Source: Eustoma russellianum (Eukaryota > Streptophyta > Magnoliopsida > Gentianales > Gentianaceae). Taken from it: a stretch of DNA of 64,000 nucleotides. Within the stretch, counting starts at the first letter, position 1. Each line of letters starts with the position of its first letter. A model generated the notes under the pieces. It saw only the letters and a list, made by a program, of their open reading frames with translations, searched no databases and was not told the origin of the DNA. Both the position numbers and the translations under genes were made by a program. The stretch lies in contig AP025062.1 of the NCBI GenBank assembly GCA_036186865.1, positions 5,799,871 to 5,863,870 on the forward strand, read 5' to 3'. Of the stretch, positions 29,406-40,930 are shown piece after piece.

Positions 29406-32400
29406 GTGCTATTCTAGTAAATAAAGTGTATGCGAATGTGTTGTTTGATAGTGGTGCAAGTCACTCTTTTATATCTAAGAAATTCGCCAAAGGACTTGAT
29501 TGTCTGCCCGAGTGGCTTGAGACCCCCTTCAGAGTGCAGGCAACTAGTGACCAAGTACTGGTTTCACATCATCAGTATAAAGATTGTGAGTTGGAGTTGG
29601 ATGAGAAAGTATTTCCCGCCACATTAGTTCCAATTGTGATGCGGGATTTCGATGTGATATTGGGCATGGATTGGTTGACTAAGTATCATGCCAACATTGA
29701 TTGCAGACTTAAACAAGTAACCGTTAAGGATCCCGAGATGAATGAAGTAACGGTGCAAGGAAATGTTAAACTAACAAAGACCCCCAAGAAGATTTATTTG
29801 ACTGCGGTTAAAGCTTCAAGGCTTTGCAAAACGGAGCGGAGGGATTTATGGTTTATACTATGGACGCTAAGCAGGAGATTCCCTCCATTGATCAGATTCT
29901 GGTGATCAACGAATTCCAGGACGTATTTCCAGATGATTTGCCTGGAGTACCCCCATCAAGAGAAGTAGAGTTCGAAATCAATTTGATTCCAGGAGCTGAA
30001 CCTATATCTAAGGCGCCTTACAGAATGGCTCCAGCTGAGCTTAAGGAGTTAAAGGAACAATTACAGGAGTCATTGGACAAGAAGCTAATCCGACCCAGTG
30101 TATCACCTTGGGGAGCCCCCGTCTTATTTGTCAAGAAGAAGGATGACAGTTTAAGATTGTGTGTTGACTATAGAGAGATGAACAAGGTAACCATCAAGAA
30201 TAAGTACCCACTACCAAGGATCGAGGATTTATTTGGCCAGTTGAAGGGTGCTCGTTGGTTCTCGAAAATCGACCTTCGTCAGGGATATCATAAGTTGCTC
30301 CTGAAAGCAGGTGAAGTCCCTAAAATAGCTATCCGTACTCGATATGGGCATTATGAGTTTTTGGTGATGCCTTTTGGATTGACTAATGCCCCCGCAGCTT
30401 TTATGGATTTAATGAACACCGTGTTCCGAGAGCAGCTAGATCGGTTTGTGGTAGTGTTCATTGATGACATTTTGGTATACTCTCCTGATGAGCAATCTCA
30501 TGCGAAACATTTAAGAGTGGTGTTGGAGATCTTGAGATAGCAGAAGTTGTATGCCAAATTCAGCAAGTGTGAATTTTGGCTGAGTGTGACTTTTCTTAGG
30601 CACGTGATTTCGGAGGATGGAATTTCAGTGGACCCTAAGAAGGTGGAAGCCATCACTGAATGGCCAAGACCTACGAACGTAACAGAAGTCAGAAGCTTCC
30701 TAGGCCTAGCAGGCTACTATAGGAAGTTTGTTGAAGGATTTTCAACAATTGCAGTTCCATTGAGCCGACTCACCCAGAAGAAAATTAAGTTTGAGTGGAC
30801 TGCAGAATGCGAGCAGAGCTACTCTGAACTCAAAAAGCGATTGACCACGGCCCCGGTGTTGGCACAACCCTCCGGCACCGATGGCTTCGTGATCTATAGT
30901 GATGCGTCCAAGAAAGGACTAGGTATGTATATAATTACAAATATTGCATTGTATATATATATATATATATATATACCGGCCATGAATTAACTTTCTGTTT
31001 GTAGGTTGTGTCTTGATGCAAAATGAACGAGTTATTTTGTACGCTTCGAGACAGCTGAAACCTTATGAACAGAATTACCCGATGCATGACTTGGAGCTCG
31101 CAGTAGTAGTCTTTGCCCTTAAGATTTGGAGACACTGCTTATATGGGGAAAACTGTGCAGTGTTCACTGATCATAAGAGCCTGAAATACCTATTCTCGCA
31201 AAAAGAGCTGAATATGAGACAGAGAAGATGGTTGGAGTTACTTAAGGATTATGACTTAACCATCAACTACCACCCTGGTAAAGCCAACAGAGTGGCAGAC
31301 GCGTTAAGCAGAAAGTCTAGCCACGCTAGACAATCTCCTTTGGATTAAGAGATTGAGGAGTTTGGTCTTAATGTTGTGGATTCAGTGGCGAATGTTCTTA
31401 CGGCCTTATCAATAACCCCATATTTGGTAGACAGAATAAAAGGAGCTCAATATGACGATGAGGCACTGAAGGAAATCCGTGACAAGTTGAACATGGGACC
31501 AGTAAGGGATTTTCAGCTAAGAGAAGATGGAAGTCTATGGTTTCAGAACCGGCTATGCGTACCAGATAAGGAAGAGCTTCGTAGAGAATTGTTGAGTGAA
31601 GCCCATAATTCGAAGTTGTCTACCCACCCTGGTAGCACAAAAATGTATAAGGACCTTAAAATGAATTATTGGTGGATAGGGATGAAAAGAAGTATTACGG
31701 AGTATGTCGAGAGATGTTTGGCATGTCAGCAGGTCAAGGCAGAACATCAGCGACCTGGCGGTTTGATGATGCCACTTAAGATCCCATAATGGAAGTGGGA
31801 ACATGTGACCATAGATTTTGTGATGGGGTTACCCCGAACCTAAAGTGGGAATGACATGATTTGGGTAATTGTGGATCGCTTGACGAAAACAGCGCATTTT
31901 CTAGCTATGCCGCATGGTACCTCTTATGAGCAATTGGCCAACACATATATGGATAACATTGTGAGTTTGCATAGAGTTCCCGTCAGTATCGTGTTGGACC
32001 GTGATCCCAGATTCACTTATAAGTTTTGGACGGCTTTTCAGAAAGCTATGGGCACTGATCTAAGGATGAGCACATCTTATCACCCACAGACGGACGGACA
32101 GTCCTCACATTGGATTTTAAAGGGAACTGGGATAGCATGTTGAAGCTGATGGAATTCTCATACAACAATAGTCACCATAGTGCGATTGGTATGGCACCAT
32201 TTGAGGCTCTTTACGGACGGAAGTGCAGATCGCCGATTTATTGGAACGAAGTTGGGGAAAGAACGATCACTGCATCTGAGTTGATTGAGCAAACGATTGA
32301 GAAGATGAAGGTTATAAAAGAGAGACTAAGGGTGGCACACGACCGCAGTAAGAGTTGGGCAGATTCTAAAAGACGGCCTTTGGAGTTCGAAGTAGGTGAA

Positions 32401-32811
32401 AAGGTTTATCTGTGAGTTTCACCCACTAAAGGAGTTACGAGATTCGGAATGAAAGGCAAATTAAGCCCTCGGTATATCGGTCCATACGAGGTGCTTGGTA
32501 GAGTTGGTGAAAGAGCATACCGTTTAGCATTGCCTCCGGTTATATCGCAAGTCCGCAACGTGTTTCACGTATCCCAATTGAGGAGATACGTATCGGATTC
32601 GAGCCATATTCTGGAGGCTCAACCGTTGGAGATTAAGGACGATGTCACATACGAAGAGTATCCTGTGAAAATTGTAGACAGGAAGGATCAAGTTCTACGC
32701 AAGCGTGTAATTCCATATGTCAAGATTCAGTGGAGTAACCATACGGAACGTTAAGCCACGTGGGAACTTGAGAAGCAGATGAAGGAGTTGTATCCACATC
32801 TCTTTCAATAA
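29406..32811 (+). pseudogene. pol of element B, multiply broken
   Basis: Homologous to element A's Pol. Protease (FDSGASHSF) is followed by a 1-nt frameshift near 29815, then RT with PFGLTNAPAAFMDL and FIDDIL. TAG at 30538-30540 replaces a Gln codon. After intron 2 (30923-31004), RNase H and integrase contain stops near 31346, 31787, 31841, 32412 and 32752. A deletion of about 40 nt near 32103 removes the integrase segment that holds the third catalytic acid (the QSERTIQ region of A). The end matches A's chromodomain-like tail. Most changes are transitions. Confidence 0.93.
30923..31004 (+). other. Apparent intron 2 of element B, with TA microsatellite
   Basis: 82 nt, CTAG^GTATGTAT ... CTGTTTGTAG^GTTGTG, at the same codon and phase as in element A, with a TTAAC branch-like site. 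A (TA)n run at 30952-30975 accounts for the extra length and is absent from A. Confidence 0.78.
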
Positions 32812-32855
32812 GGTATGTCAGTTTCGAGGACGAAACTTTTGTAAGGGAGGTGGAA

Positions 32856-35108
32856 TGTTATGCCCCGCACCCTCCAGAACGTGATTAAATAAGAGAAAGA
32901 ATTTTAAGAAATTAATAATTAATTAATTAGAAAATAATCTTGGTTTAAATATTAGAATTTAATAATTAAAGAAAGAGGATGTAATTAAAATACAATTTAG
33001 AAATTCCAGTTTTGCCCTTTCTCATAAACAAAAACTGACAGAACGTCAGTTTTCTCCCATTTCTCAGAAAAAAGTCGACTCCTTCTCCTCCCAAAGCCCT
33101 AGACGATTTCTACAAGCCCTAGGTGAGGAAGACAGCCTTCAGGAATCAATCCAAAATCCTTTCCGTTGTTCATTCCGATTATCAGTAATCAAAGGCAAGT
33201 AATCTTCTTATAAGTTCCTACGATTTGTGAAGAAAAAAGCCTTACTTTTGTATCAAAATTGGATCACCATGCAGTATTCTACCCTTGTTTATCTTTTGTG
33301 AATTCCGTGCAATTTCTGTGTTTTGGATTTGATGTTTTGGCCATTGTACGTTGAAAAATCTAATTTGATGTTGGTGAATATGTGAATTCCTGCAAATCCT
33401 CACCCTTGAATCCCCTTTGCTGTAGTTGAATTGCATGATAGGGTTCGAGGGTGAAAGGTGGGATCTTTGGATTTGTAGGTTGGAATCATGGAGTTCTAGG
33501 CTTGAATCCTTGTTTTGTATGTGTGTAGTGTTCAATTTGTAGTTTAAGCATGAGATGATAGCAGGGATTAGGCCTGGAATGATTAGGATGTAGTTTGGGA
33601 ACGATTGGAGTTTTGGTTCTGCAGTTTCTGCAGAAATCGCAAAAAAAATTTTTGGGTTCGCATACATCGATCGATCGATGTCATCGACTGATGTACATCG
33701 ATCGATCAATGTAGAGTGATGGAGACACTGATGTAAGACAGAAAGTATACTGACGGACTTCGATCGATCGATATGAGGGTATGAAGTCACATCGATCGAT
33801 CGATGTAGGCAGGAGGATCGACTGATGTAAGACAGAAAGTATACTGACGGACCTCGATCGATCGATGTGAGGGGATGAAGCCACATCAATCGATCGATGT
33901 AGGGGATGATGTCAACCAGTTTTGTGGGAAGGATAGGAGAGAGAAAGGGAAGCCAGAGGACCAATTGGGGAACCGTAGAGACTTCTTAGAACCTGATTGA
34001 GGTTAGTATAAGCCTTGGGAACACGACCTAAGATGGTGAATCAGCGGTGAGGACTTCGTGAGGTATTTGAACTGGACTTCAGAGTGAATGATCTAAGGGG
34101 TTAAGGATGAATGTTTGAGGCTTCGATAAGGTTCAAATGGAATGTGTGAGGATGTCTACTATCTTCCTGGTGTCCCTAGTATGAATGTTAATGTTGAGGT
34201 ATGTGCGAACGTGCGAATGAGAGAGTCTCAAGTGATTGAATGACATGTTGATTGTGCGTCTTTGCATCATGGCACTTGCATTTGCATTATGTTCAGAAAA
34301 GAGTTGTGCCTTGGCACATGGTATAAATTTTGCGAAATGAGCTGTGATGCGTTGCAGGGTATAAAGACAAGCTGTAACCATCTCAGGGTATAAAGTGAGC
34401 TGTAATGAGACACAGGGTATAAAGACAAGCTGTGGATCATTACAGGGTATAAAGTTAAGCTGTGATGTGTCACATGGTATAAAGACAAGCTGTGGCCCAT
34501 CACATGGTATAAAGTTATATGACCAGACATTGTGATATGCATTGCACTATTTTGGAAAGTATTGCATAAGCATCTGGGATTGTGTAGTGTAGAGAATTAT
34601 TTGAAATGGCATGCATCATGTGTTCCGTTCTGATATGATGATTTTTATGTAAGTGACTCATTGTTTACTTGTGTGATACTTGTTCTTTACTTCTATTATG
34701 CAAGTAAAACCAAATTTTGGAATAATTCAGTACATGTGCCCCAATTTCCTCTTGATATGGATATTCACTCATGTCTTGCCATGTGATGATCCCGTATGTC
34801 TTATAAACGGGTTACTTGCTAGCGTTTTTCGCTAAGGGTTCTACCCGTTGTTTTGCAGATGAACCTGAGTATGACATGATTTTCATTGAGGACGACATCG
34901 AGTGGGCTGAATGGGGTGCTTAGAGTTCATATTGGGAGTTGTTCTAGACTACTTCTTATTATCTTTACCTTCTTTCATTCATTTGAGGATTAAATGGTTG
35001 CGTCCATAATGATGACGTGTATGTGAGTGTAGTGACGTCTGGTAGTCCTCTAAGTAGGCTACGACGAGTGCACCGGTTTGGGTCCGCTGTCCGGACCGGG
35101 ACGCTACA
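32856..35108 (+). repeat. 3' LTR of element B
   Basis: 2253 bp, TGTTATGCCCCG ... GACGCTACA. Compared with its 5' partner it lacks about 80-90 bp between GCGTCCATAA and TGATGACGTG (around 35007) and has scattered substitutions, showing independent decay after insertion. The ORF at 33242-33964 (minus) is repeat-derived, not a gene. Confidence 0.93.
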
Positions 35109-35113
35109 TATAC

Positions 35114-35870
35114 TATTATGAATTTTTTGTCCATAGAGCAAAAGAAAAGAAAAGAAAATGCTAGGAAGATGCTTACACGAAATGTCCAGACAATGAGCAC
35201 TTAAAAAGGGGCCTACTTGTCTTCGTGTCATAGCTCAGTTGATATTTAGGTTGTGATTTGTTTTAAGAAGTCAAGAGTTTGAATCTAGGGACGCGTACAG
35301 TATGGGTGTTCCACTGTTGTTAGGCTGAAGGTCTGGTTTGAGAGGGGACACCTTGTGTGGGTCAATGCTTAAGTCCTCTCCCAACTTAGGAGACCGCTGG
35401 ACTCCTAATTTGCATCTTCCACAATACTCCTTGAGACTGGGACAGTGATAAATCCCAAGGGTAGTGAAAAATCCCAACATCAGAGAATGACTTTTTGGAG
35501 CCAGCTTTATGATACACAACCAAAAAGAAAGTCTATAGAAAATCATAAATAAATGGCTTTGGAAGCGCAGTTAGTTGAGGAATCACTTTCAAATAGGAGA
35601 AAGGATGGAAGGCTGTATATGAACACTGATGCTGTTTTTCTGATTTGGTCTTTCATGAAATTTTTTTAAACTATACTGTTATGGTATGATATTTTGCTCT
35701 CTAAAGATAGAAGGGAAGAAGTGACGTCATCCGTAGAGGTTGTAGGAGGAGAACACCATGTGAATGAGTAGATCCGACCTTTTATTTATTTCTCACGACT
35801 TAATATCCATTTATTCATTTACCATATGATCCTAACCAACGGAAATCTCCATAGGTTTTTGAGGTGGATT
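35114..35870. other. Spacer with a possible tRNA-derived SINE
   Basis: Around 35227-35290, TAGCTCAGTTGAT and GAGTTTGAATCTAG resemble the A and B boxes of a tRNA-type Pol III promoter with normal spacing. The conserved-looking body could extend to about 35480. No target duplication was found, so the SINE call is weak. The rest shows nothing recognisable. Confidence 0.35.
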
Positions 35871-36175
35871 TTTTTGGTTAAAATGATAATATATTACCCA
35901 GAGAAATCAAAGTATCAACGGGATGTAACTCATACAATAGCCTTATTTGTAGGCCAACAGGCTGACCTACATGTATATATTAGTAATGTGGAGCAATCTT
36001 AAACAATAGAAGAATTAGCGTCTATGTCTAAAATATGTGGGTAAAGCTTATACATAGCTATATACACGTGTGTGTGTGTATTCTATGAGTCACATTGCTA
36101 GATACGAATGATACTCATTCAAAAATGCTTCTGTTCCGAACTTGCCAGATATAGTATATTATGACACCCAAAATA
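35871..36175 (-). mobile_element. 3' end of an L1-type LINE, minus strand, 5'-truncated
   Basis: The reverse complement matches the 3' end of the LINE at 18280-18560: TATCTGGCA, the GGGTATGTACAT-like segments and AGGCTATTGTA align in order. It ends in a short A-run (T-run at 35870-35876 here). Only about 300 bp are present, a typical dead-on-arrival insertion. Confidence 0.75.
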
Positions 36176-36937
36176 ATTTTTGTCGTCTTGGCTCTCCAAG
36201 ATGTCACTTTGAGTCTGTGTGAATCTTGTTTGAGTGCACGTAAGCCCATTGTTATAGCGATGAGGCAAATGGAGAGAGAGTTTTAAATAGTTAAAAGCAA
36301 GAAATTCGAATTAAACGATCCGAATTTCTCACAACATTTAGGCATTCCAATGAACAAACTCAACCAAACTTAAAAAAGATCACGATATTGGAATCATCAA
36401 CTTCAAAGGACACGTAATATGTCATATCGTATGGGTAATCACTATACTATATAGCTTACGAGTTATTTACCATATTATCGACATTTACGTATATGTGACT
36501 GCCCTATTAGGTTTCCTTTGAACCTTTTGTAGCTCTTTACTTTTTACGTCAAAATAATACTTTTTCTGTCTAAACAAAATTTGCGATATATTGTCAAACA
36601 TAATCTTTAAGACCAATTTGTCAAAGTATTTTAATACACAATTTTGTCAAACTAGGTATCACGTCATTTAAAACCAAATTCAAAAAAAAAGTGTGTTAAA
36701 GAACTTTGAACATTTGGTATTATATGATATTCTTTTAATTAAAAACATATTTGATCATTTATGGTAATATTTATGGGATGAAGAGAGTACTACGTGACCT
36801 TTCAGTTCACTTGGGCTTATCTAGATTCTATTCAATCTATTCATTTTGTACGTTTGAAATGAATTCATCTCCACACATATTTACAGTGCGCTTCTACTTA
36901 GTGCGATTTTGCTTTCACGTATTTCATTTGAAATACA
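36176..36937. other. AT-rich spacer without recognised genes
   Basis: No coding, RNA or element signature seen. Confidence 0.35.
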
Positions 36938-37135
36938 ACAACAACATTACTCTATTGTTTTAGAGGCTCTCGTCTATAACGGGATATGGGAGGACGGATG
37001 TACGCAGCCATACTCATGTGTTAAAAAAACACAGAGGTTGTTTTTCGATGACCCATAATGATACGTCAATGTATGTCGATCAACTGCTACTTCATAATAT
37101 AAGAAACGTAGTCAATTTAGATAGTCATTTTGTTT
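36938..37135 (-). mobile_element. SINE, minus strand (same family as 45030 and 47805)
   Basis: The reverse complement reads CTTCATAATATAAG... complement, AGCAGTTGATCGAC, ACAACCTCTGTGTTTTTT, ATGGCTGCGTACATCCG, GAGCCTCTAAAACAATAGAG and ends TAATGTTGTTGTTG. The two plus-strand copies share this order. The TTG-rich tail is typical of plant SINEs. Confidence 0.7.
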
Positions 37136-37622
37136 TATTCCATCATATTTCAAAGTCAAAAAAGATATTATTTTTTTAATGTCAAAACTTAGATTTCAGA
37201 TATCATAAAAAAGATGACATAAACGTATAACATATAAAAAGTCATTACTATACTACACTAATAACGTGGCACGTTCATTCTGGAATAACATATGAATTAA
37301 GTTACTTTTATGTTTTATGTTCTGTCTATGTTTAAGTCACTTAAGAAGGTAGTCTTCAAAGAGATCGGCAGCTGTGATTTTCAATTAAATACAAATCACA
37401 CCACTAAAGTGGAAAACTAAGTGTAAATAGTCGATGCAGTTTGTACATAAACGTATACTTTAGAAAAGGAATCGGGAGATTAAAAAAGGGCAAAAAAAGA
37501 AAAAACAACAACAAAGGACACGTAATAAGAAATGTGAATGAGGGCATAGGATTCCCCGAAAAAACCTTTCTTTTTCACAAGAGCGTGCTTTGCAGAAAAA
37601 GCGAAAAAGAAAGACGGAAAGA
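37136..37622. other. Spacer without recognised genes
   Basis: AT-rich, ending in an A/G-rich stretch (37480-37627) that encodes only Lys/Arg-rich low-complexity frames. Nothing assignable. Confidence 0.35.
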
Positions 37623-37627
37623 AAGAA

Positions 37628-39169
37628 GGGTTAATTATCTTTAACACCCCTTATGTTTAGCATAATCCCCCTTTGCCCCCCTAATGTTTTAAAATACATC
37701 TTTAGGTATCTTGATGTTTGGGTTAAAGTGAAAAAACGCATTAAAATGTGACACGTGGCATTGAGGCTAACATTATAGTGAAATGGCAAAAATGCCCCTG
37801 CTGCAGTTGGTTAAATTAACGGCATCAAAGACTTCTATTGTGGACCTTAAATTCTTCAGCCTGTTTACTGATGACAATGTCTTTGGCTGTTTCAACCTGC
37901 TCCTTGCAACACAACTGAAAGTATGCCCTATCCAGAAGGATTCTATTGTTGGCATCGCTTTTTCCGAATTTTGAAATGGTTGAGCAGAGTTGATGTACCA
38001 TATCCGTGTTCTCCCTCATGCTATGATGCATGAGCTGCTCCCTTCGATATCTTTTTTATGCTGGAGATTTTGTGCATTTTGTCATGATGTTGTTGGTTTA
38101 TGGATGGTTAAAGGTTCATGAGAAATTTCGTTGCCCATTGTTCATTCTCACGAGGGTGGGCACTTTGTTTTAGAAGCTGCTTGAATGTTCATCAAGTTTC
38201 TCCATATCAATCTTGGGGCTTCAGATTGCCTCATAAATGATGGATTTTCCAGAAAACCGTAAATGAATTATATTTTTAGGATCGTTGTTGAAGTCCATGA
38301 TGATAGCCTCAATTGGAAAATTCAGATGACTTGTTCTTCTAGAGGGGTTGTCTAAGAGGACTAGTATTGTAATGCGCATGTGTCTGACTGTTTATGATAT
38401 GTAATTAGAGGCAAAAACACAAGGAAGAAATTCTTGGTTGTATTTCTTGTCTATTCTATCAGTTTACATCCTCATTTTATAGTACAGTTTTGTATCTATG
38501 TATGGTAACTAAATCAATCACACTAATTACACTTAATTACAAATAAATCTCTCACAATAATTACATATCAATCACAGATCAATTATCCCCTGATTTCTGG
38601 CTCATTTGTCTACATATGATTGGTTCTTTGTTTTGGAAATGTAAAGATCAGCAATATAGTGAAGTGTTTCTTGGATCTGTGCTTCCTAGTTCCTATCCCT
38701 GCTTCTTGCGAAATTCATATGATATGACATAATGACGAATGGCTGCTACCTTCAGCTGATGAAGGTCGTTGGGGGTTGAATGCATAGATCACTGTGTATG
38801 TAAAACCTTCAATTATACTCTTGTGTGTGCAGGTCTACATCAATGCAGAGGTAGGCAGTGAACGGAGCGGGATATAGAGAGAAGGTACACAGAGAATAAG
38901 AGAAGAAGAGCAGAGAAGGAAATGATGTATGTGTTTGTTGCAGCCTTTTTTTATTATTGTAGGGGAGGGGTATATTAGTCAATTTAGTGTAAAACTATGG
39001 AGGGAATGAAGAGATGACCGTTGTATGTCAGCTCGCAGCCACGTGTCACGTTTTAATGGATTTTTCCATTTTAACCCAAACATTAAGGTATCTAAGGATG
39101 TATTTTAAAACATTAGGGGAGTAAAGGGGGATTACGCTAAACATGAGGGGTGTTAAAGGTAATTAGCCC
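37628..39169. mobile_element. Non-autonomous DNA transposon with about 130-bp terminal inverted repeats
   Basis: Left end GGGTTAATTATCTTTAACAC and right end (inverted) GGGCTAATTACCTTTAACAC begin inverted repeats of about 133 bp (37628-37760 and 39037-39169) that match at most positions. Flanks carry the direct repeat AAGAA (37623-37627 and 39170-39174). Long TIRs suggest a Mutator-like element, but MULEs normally make 9-bp duplications, so the superfamily is uncertain. The 1.27 kb interior has no transposase. Its short frames (for example 37825-38031, minus) match nothing I recognise and could be captured host DNA. Confidence 0.8.
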
Positions 39170-39174
39170 AAGAA

Positions 39175-39879
39175 CTAAGGATGAAAATCAACCACCCTTA
39201 TGACCTTAAAAAGGTTTCTATAATGTCACCAGATCGGTGTCCACGAGATTGTAGGAATCCCTAGGATACATACCCTACATACCTATAAAGTTAAGGTATA
39301 TTACCTCTATTCCCATTCCACACGTGGGGTCTTTGTCTTTCTTTAGGGTTTGCATGTTCTTTCATAACATGAGATAATAAATCGTACTTCTTTCTTGTAC
39401 TCTAATTTATGGTGTACTTCTTTCTTGTGCTGTAATTTTATAGTACTAACTATGTTTTAATACAATCTTTCCATATCATGTTTTCAACCCCACGTATTTC
39501 TTGCGTCAAGGCTTTACGTTGAGTTAAATTTTTTAAAAAATTTCAATGAAGTCATAACAACAACAAAAAAATATTCATTATATCCCAACGACAGCAAAAG
39601 TCATCGCTAGAGAGAGTTGGAGATTACATCGCATTTATTTCTCTGTGCGGATTTTTATGTTGCGTACCTGCGGATTTTTATATTGCGTACCTAAATATAC
39701 CTATAAGGCAATGCTAAATTAATATATTGTTTTTCTTCTAGTACCAATTTTCCAATACTCTGAATTGAGATTTTGACACCCCAAACAATAAGAACAAAAA
39801 ACTCATGGAAATCCCAAACAATCACTCAAATACCAAAAATATTACGCATATGGTAAAAAATAATAGGATGTAGTATTTT
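39175..39879. other. Spacer with an RTE 3' tail fragment
   Basis: At 39555-39625 (minus sense) a fragment of the RTE tail is seen: ACAACAACAAAAAAATATTC, then ATATCCCAACGACAGCAAAA and GCTAGAG, matching the ends at 60018 and 62120. Nothing else recognised. Confidence 0.5.
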
Positions 39880-40930
39880 CTTAGTTACACTGAGTATCTG
39901 CATTGCGACTTCAGCGGCGCACCCAACGGCGAGAATAGCCAACTTGCCATCGAGGGTCAAGTGGTACCACAGGTAAGTAAGTTCAAGTACCTAATCATTT
40001 ATACAGCAGGATGGAGACATAGATAGTGATGTACCACATCGAGTTCAGGCAGACTGGTGTAGGTAGAGGGCGGTCTCAGAGGTGCTGTGCGACAAGAATT
40101 TTCCAATAATTTAAAGAAAAAAGTTTATAGGGTAGAAGTGCGGCTGGCAATATGGAACAAACTGCTGGGTCATCAAGAGGACACAGTCGCAGAAGATGGA
40201 AGTGGCAGAGATGAGGATTTTGAGGTGGATGTGTGGGCATACAAGGATAGCCCGGATCAGAAATGAGTTCTTTAGAGAAAGGTTAGGAGTGGCTAGTATA
40301 GCAGATAAGATAAGAGAGTGGAAACTGAGATGGTTTAGGCATGTCAATCGGAGACAGTCAACATCGTCTGTCAGGACAATTGAAGGCCTCATTGTAGAGG
40401 GGAAGAGGAGACAAGGCAGGCCCAAACTGACTTGGGATGAGCGGATTAGGCGTGACCTACTAGATTTGCATCTCTCTGAAGAAATGGTCCAGTATAGGAG
40501 TTCATGGAGGCAGAAGATTAGTGTTGACAAGGTTTATGCAGGATATAGGGCACCTTAGAGTATATTTGAGGGCTTAGATATTCTCTACATTTTAAGTTGA
40601 CTTTGCACTTTTTTGTGTTCGTCTCTGTCTTTCGTTATTTGTGCATATACACGATTATGGCTATCTTAGTATCGGAAATTTTCTATTTGTATTTACTAAT
40701 TTCATTCACTACCACACTAACATATCATATCCCTACTATTGTGTCATCTATACAGGTACACATAGAGCTGGGGGTTTCATTGGAAGCAAACTCTCTATTC
40801 TTTGGGATGGAGGTATTGCTTGTCTGTCTTTCATCCTCCACAGATCCTACCGATAGATGTTGCTGTCGTTGGCATATACTGGATATGTGTTATTGTTGTT
40901 GTTTTATATATGGCAAGACTTTTTGAGCTG
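39880..40930 (+). mobile_element. RTE-type LINE, third copy, 3' part
   Basis: Starts in the RT palm region (TEYLHCDFSGAPNGENSQLA-like, about 39895-39955) and continues with a broken VSKFKYL block. The open frame 40196-40558 reads MEVAEMRILRWMCGHTRIAR, RLRWFRHV-like KLRWFRHVNRRQ and GRPKLTWDERIRRDLLDLHL, ending YAGYRAP then TAG. The non-coding tail (40559-40930) ends with GTCGTTGGCATATACTGGAT and a GTTATTGTTGTTG repeat, the standard RTE end. 5'-truncated and inactive. Confidence 0.9.

Larger units (their letters stand above)
25632..35108 (+). mobile_element. Ty3 chromovirus element B, same family as A, degraded, 9477 bp
   Basis: 5' LTR 25632-27964, PBS 27967-27978, gag 28244-29328, pol 29406-32811, 3' LTR 32856-35108, flanked by TATAC (25627-25631 and 35109-35113). 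Protein and LTR organisation match element A, including both introns. It is clearly older: many stops and frameshifts, and LTRs that differ by substitutions and by a deletion of about 80-90 bp near the end of the 3' LTR. It cannot encode working proteins. Confidence 0.96.

Noticed and set aside
33242..33964. Minus-strand 240-codon frame in the 3' LTR of element B
   Set aside because: Ser/Ile/Asp-rich repetition from the CGATCGATCG array (DRS, SID phrases); it is interrupted in the other LTR.
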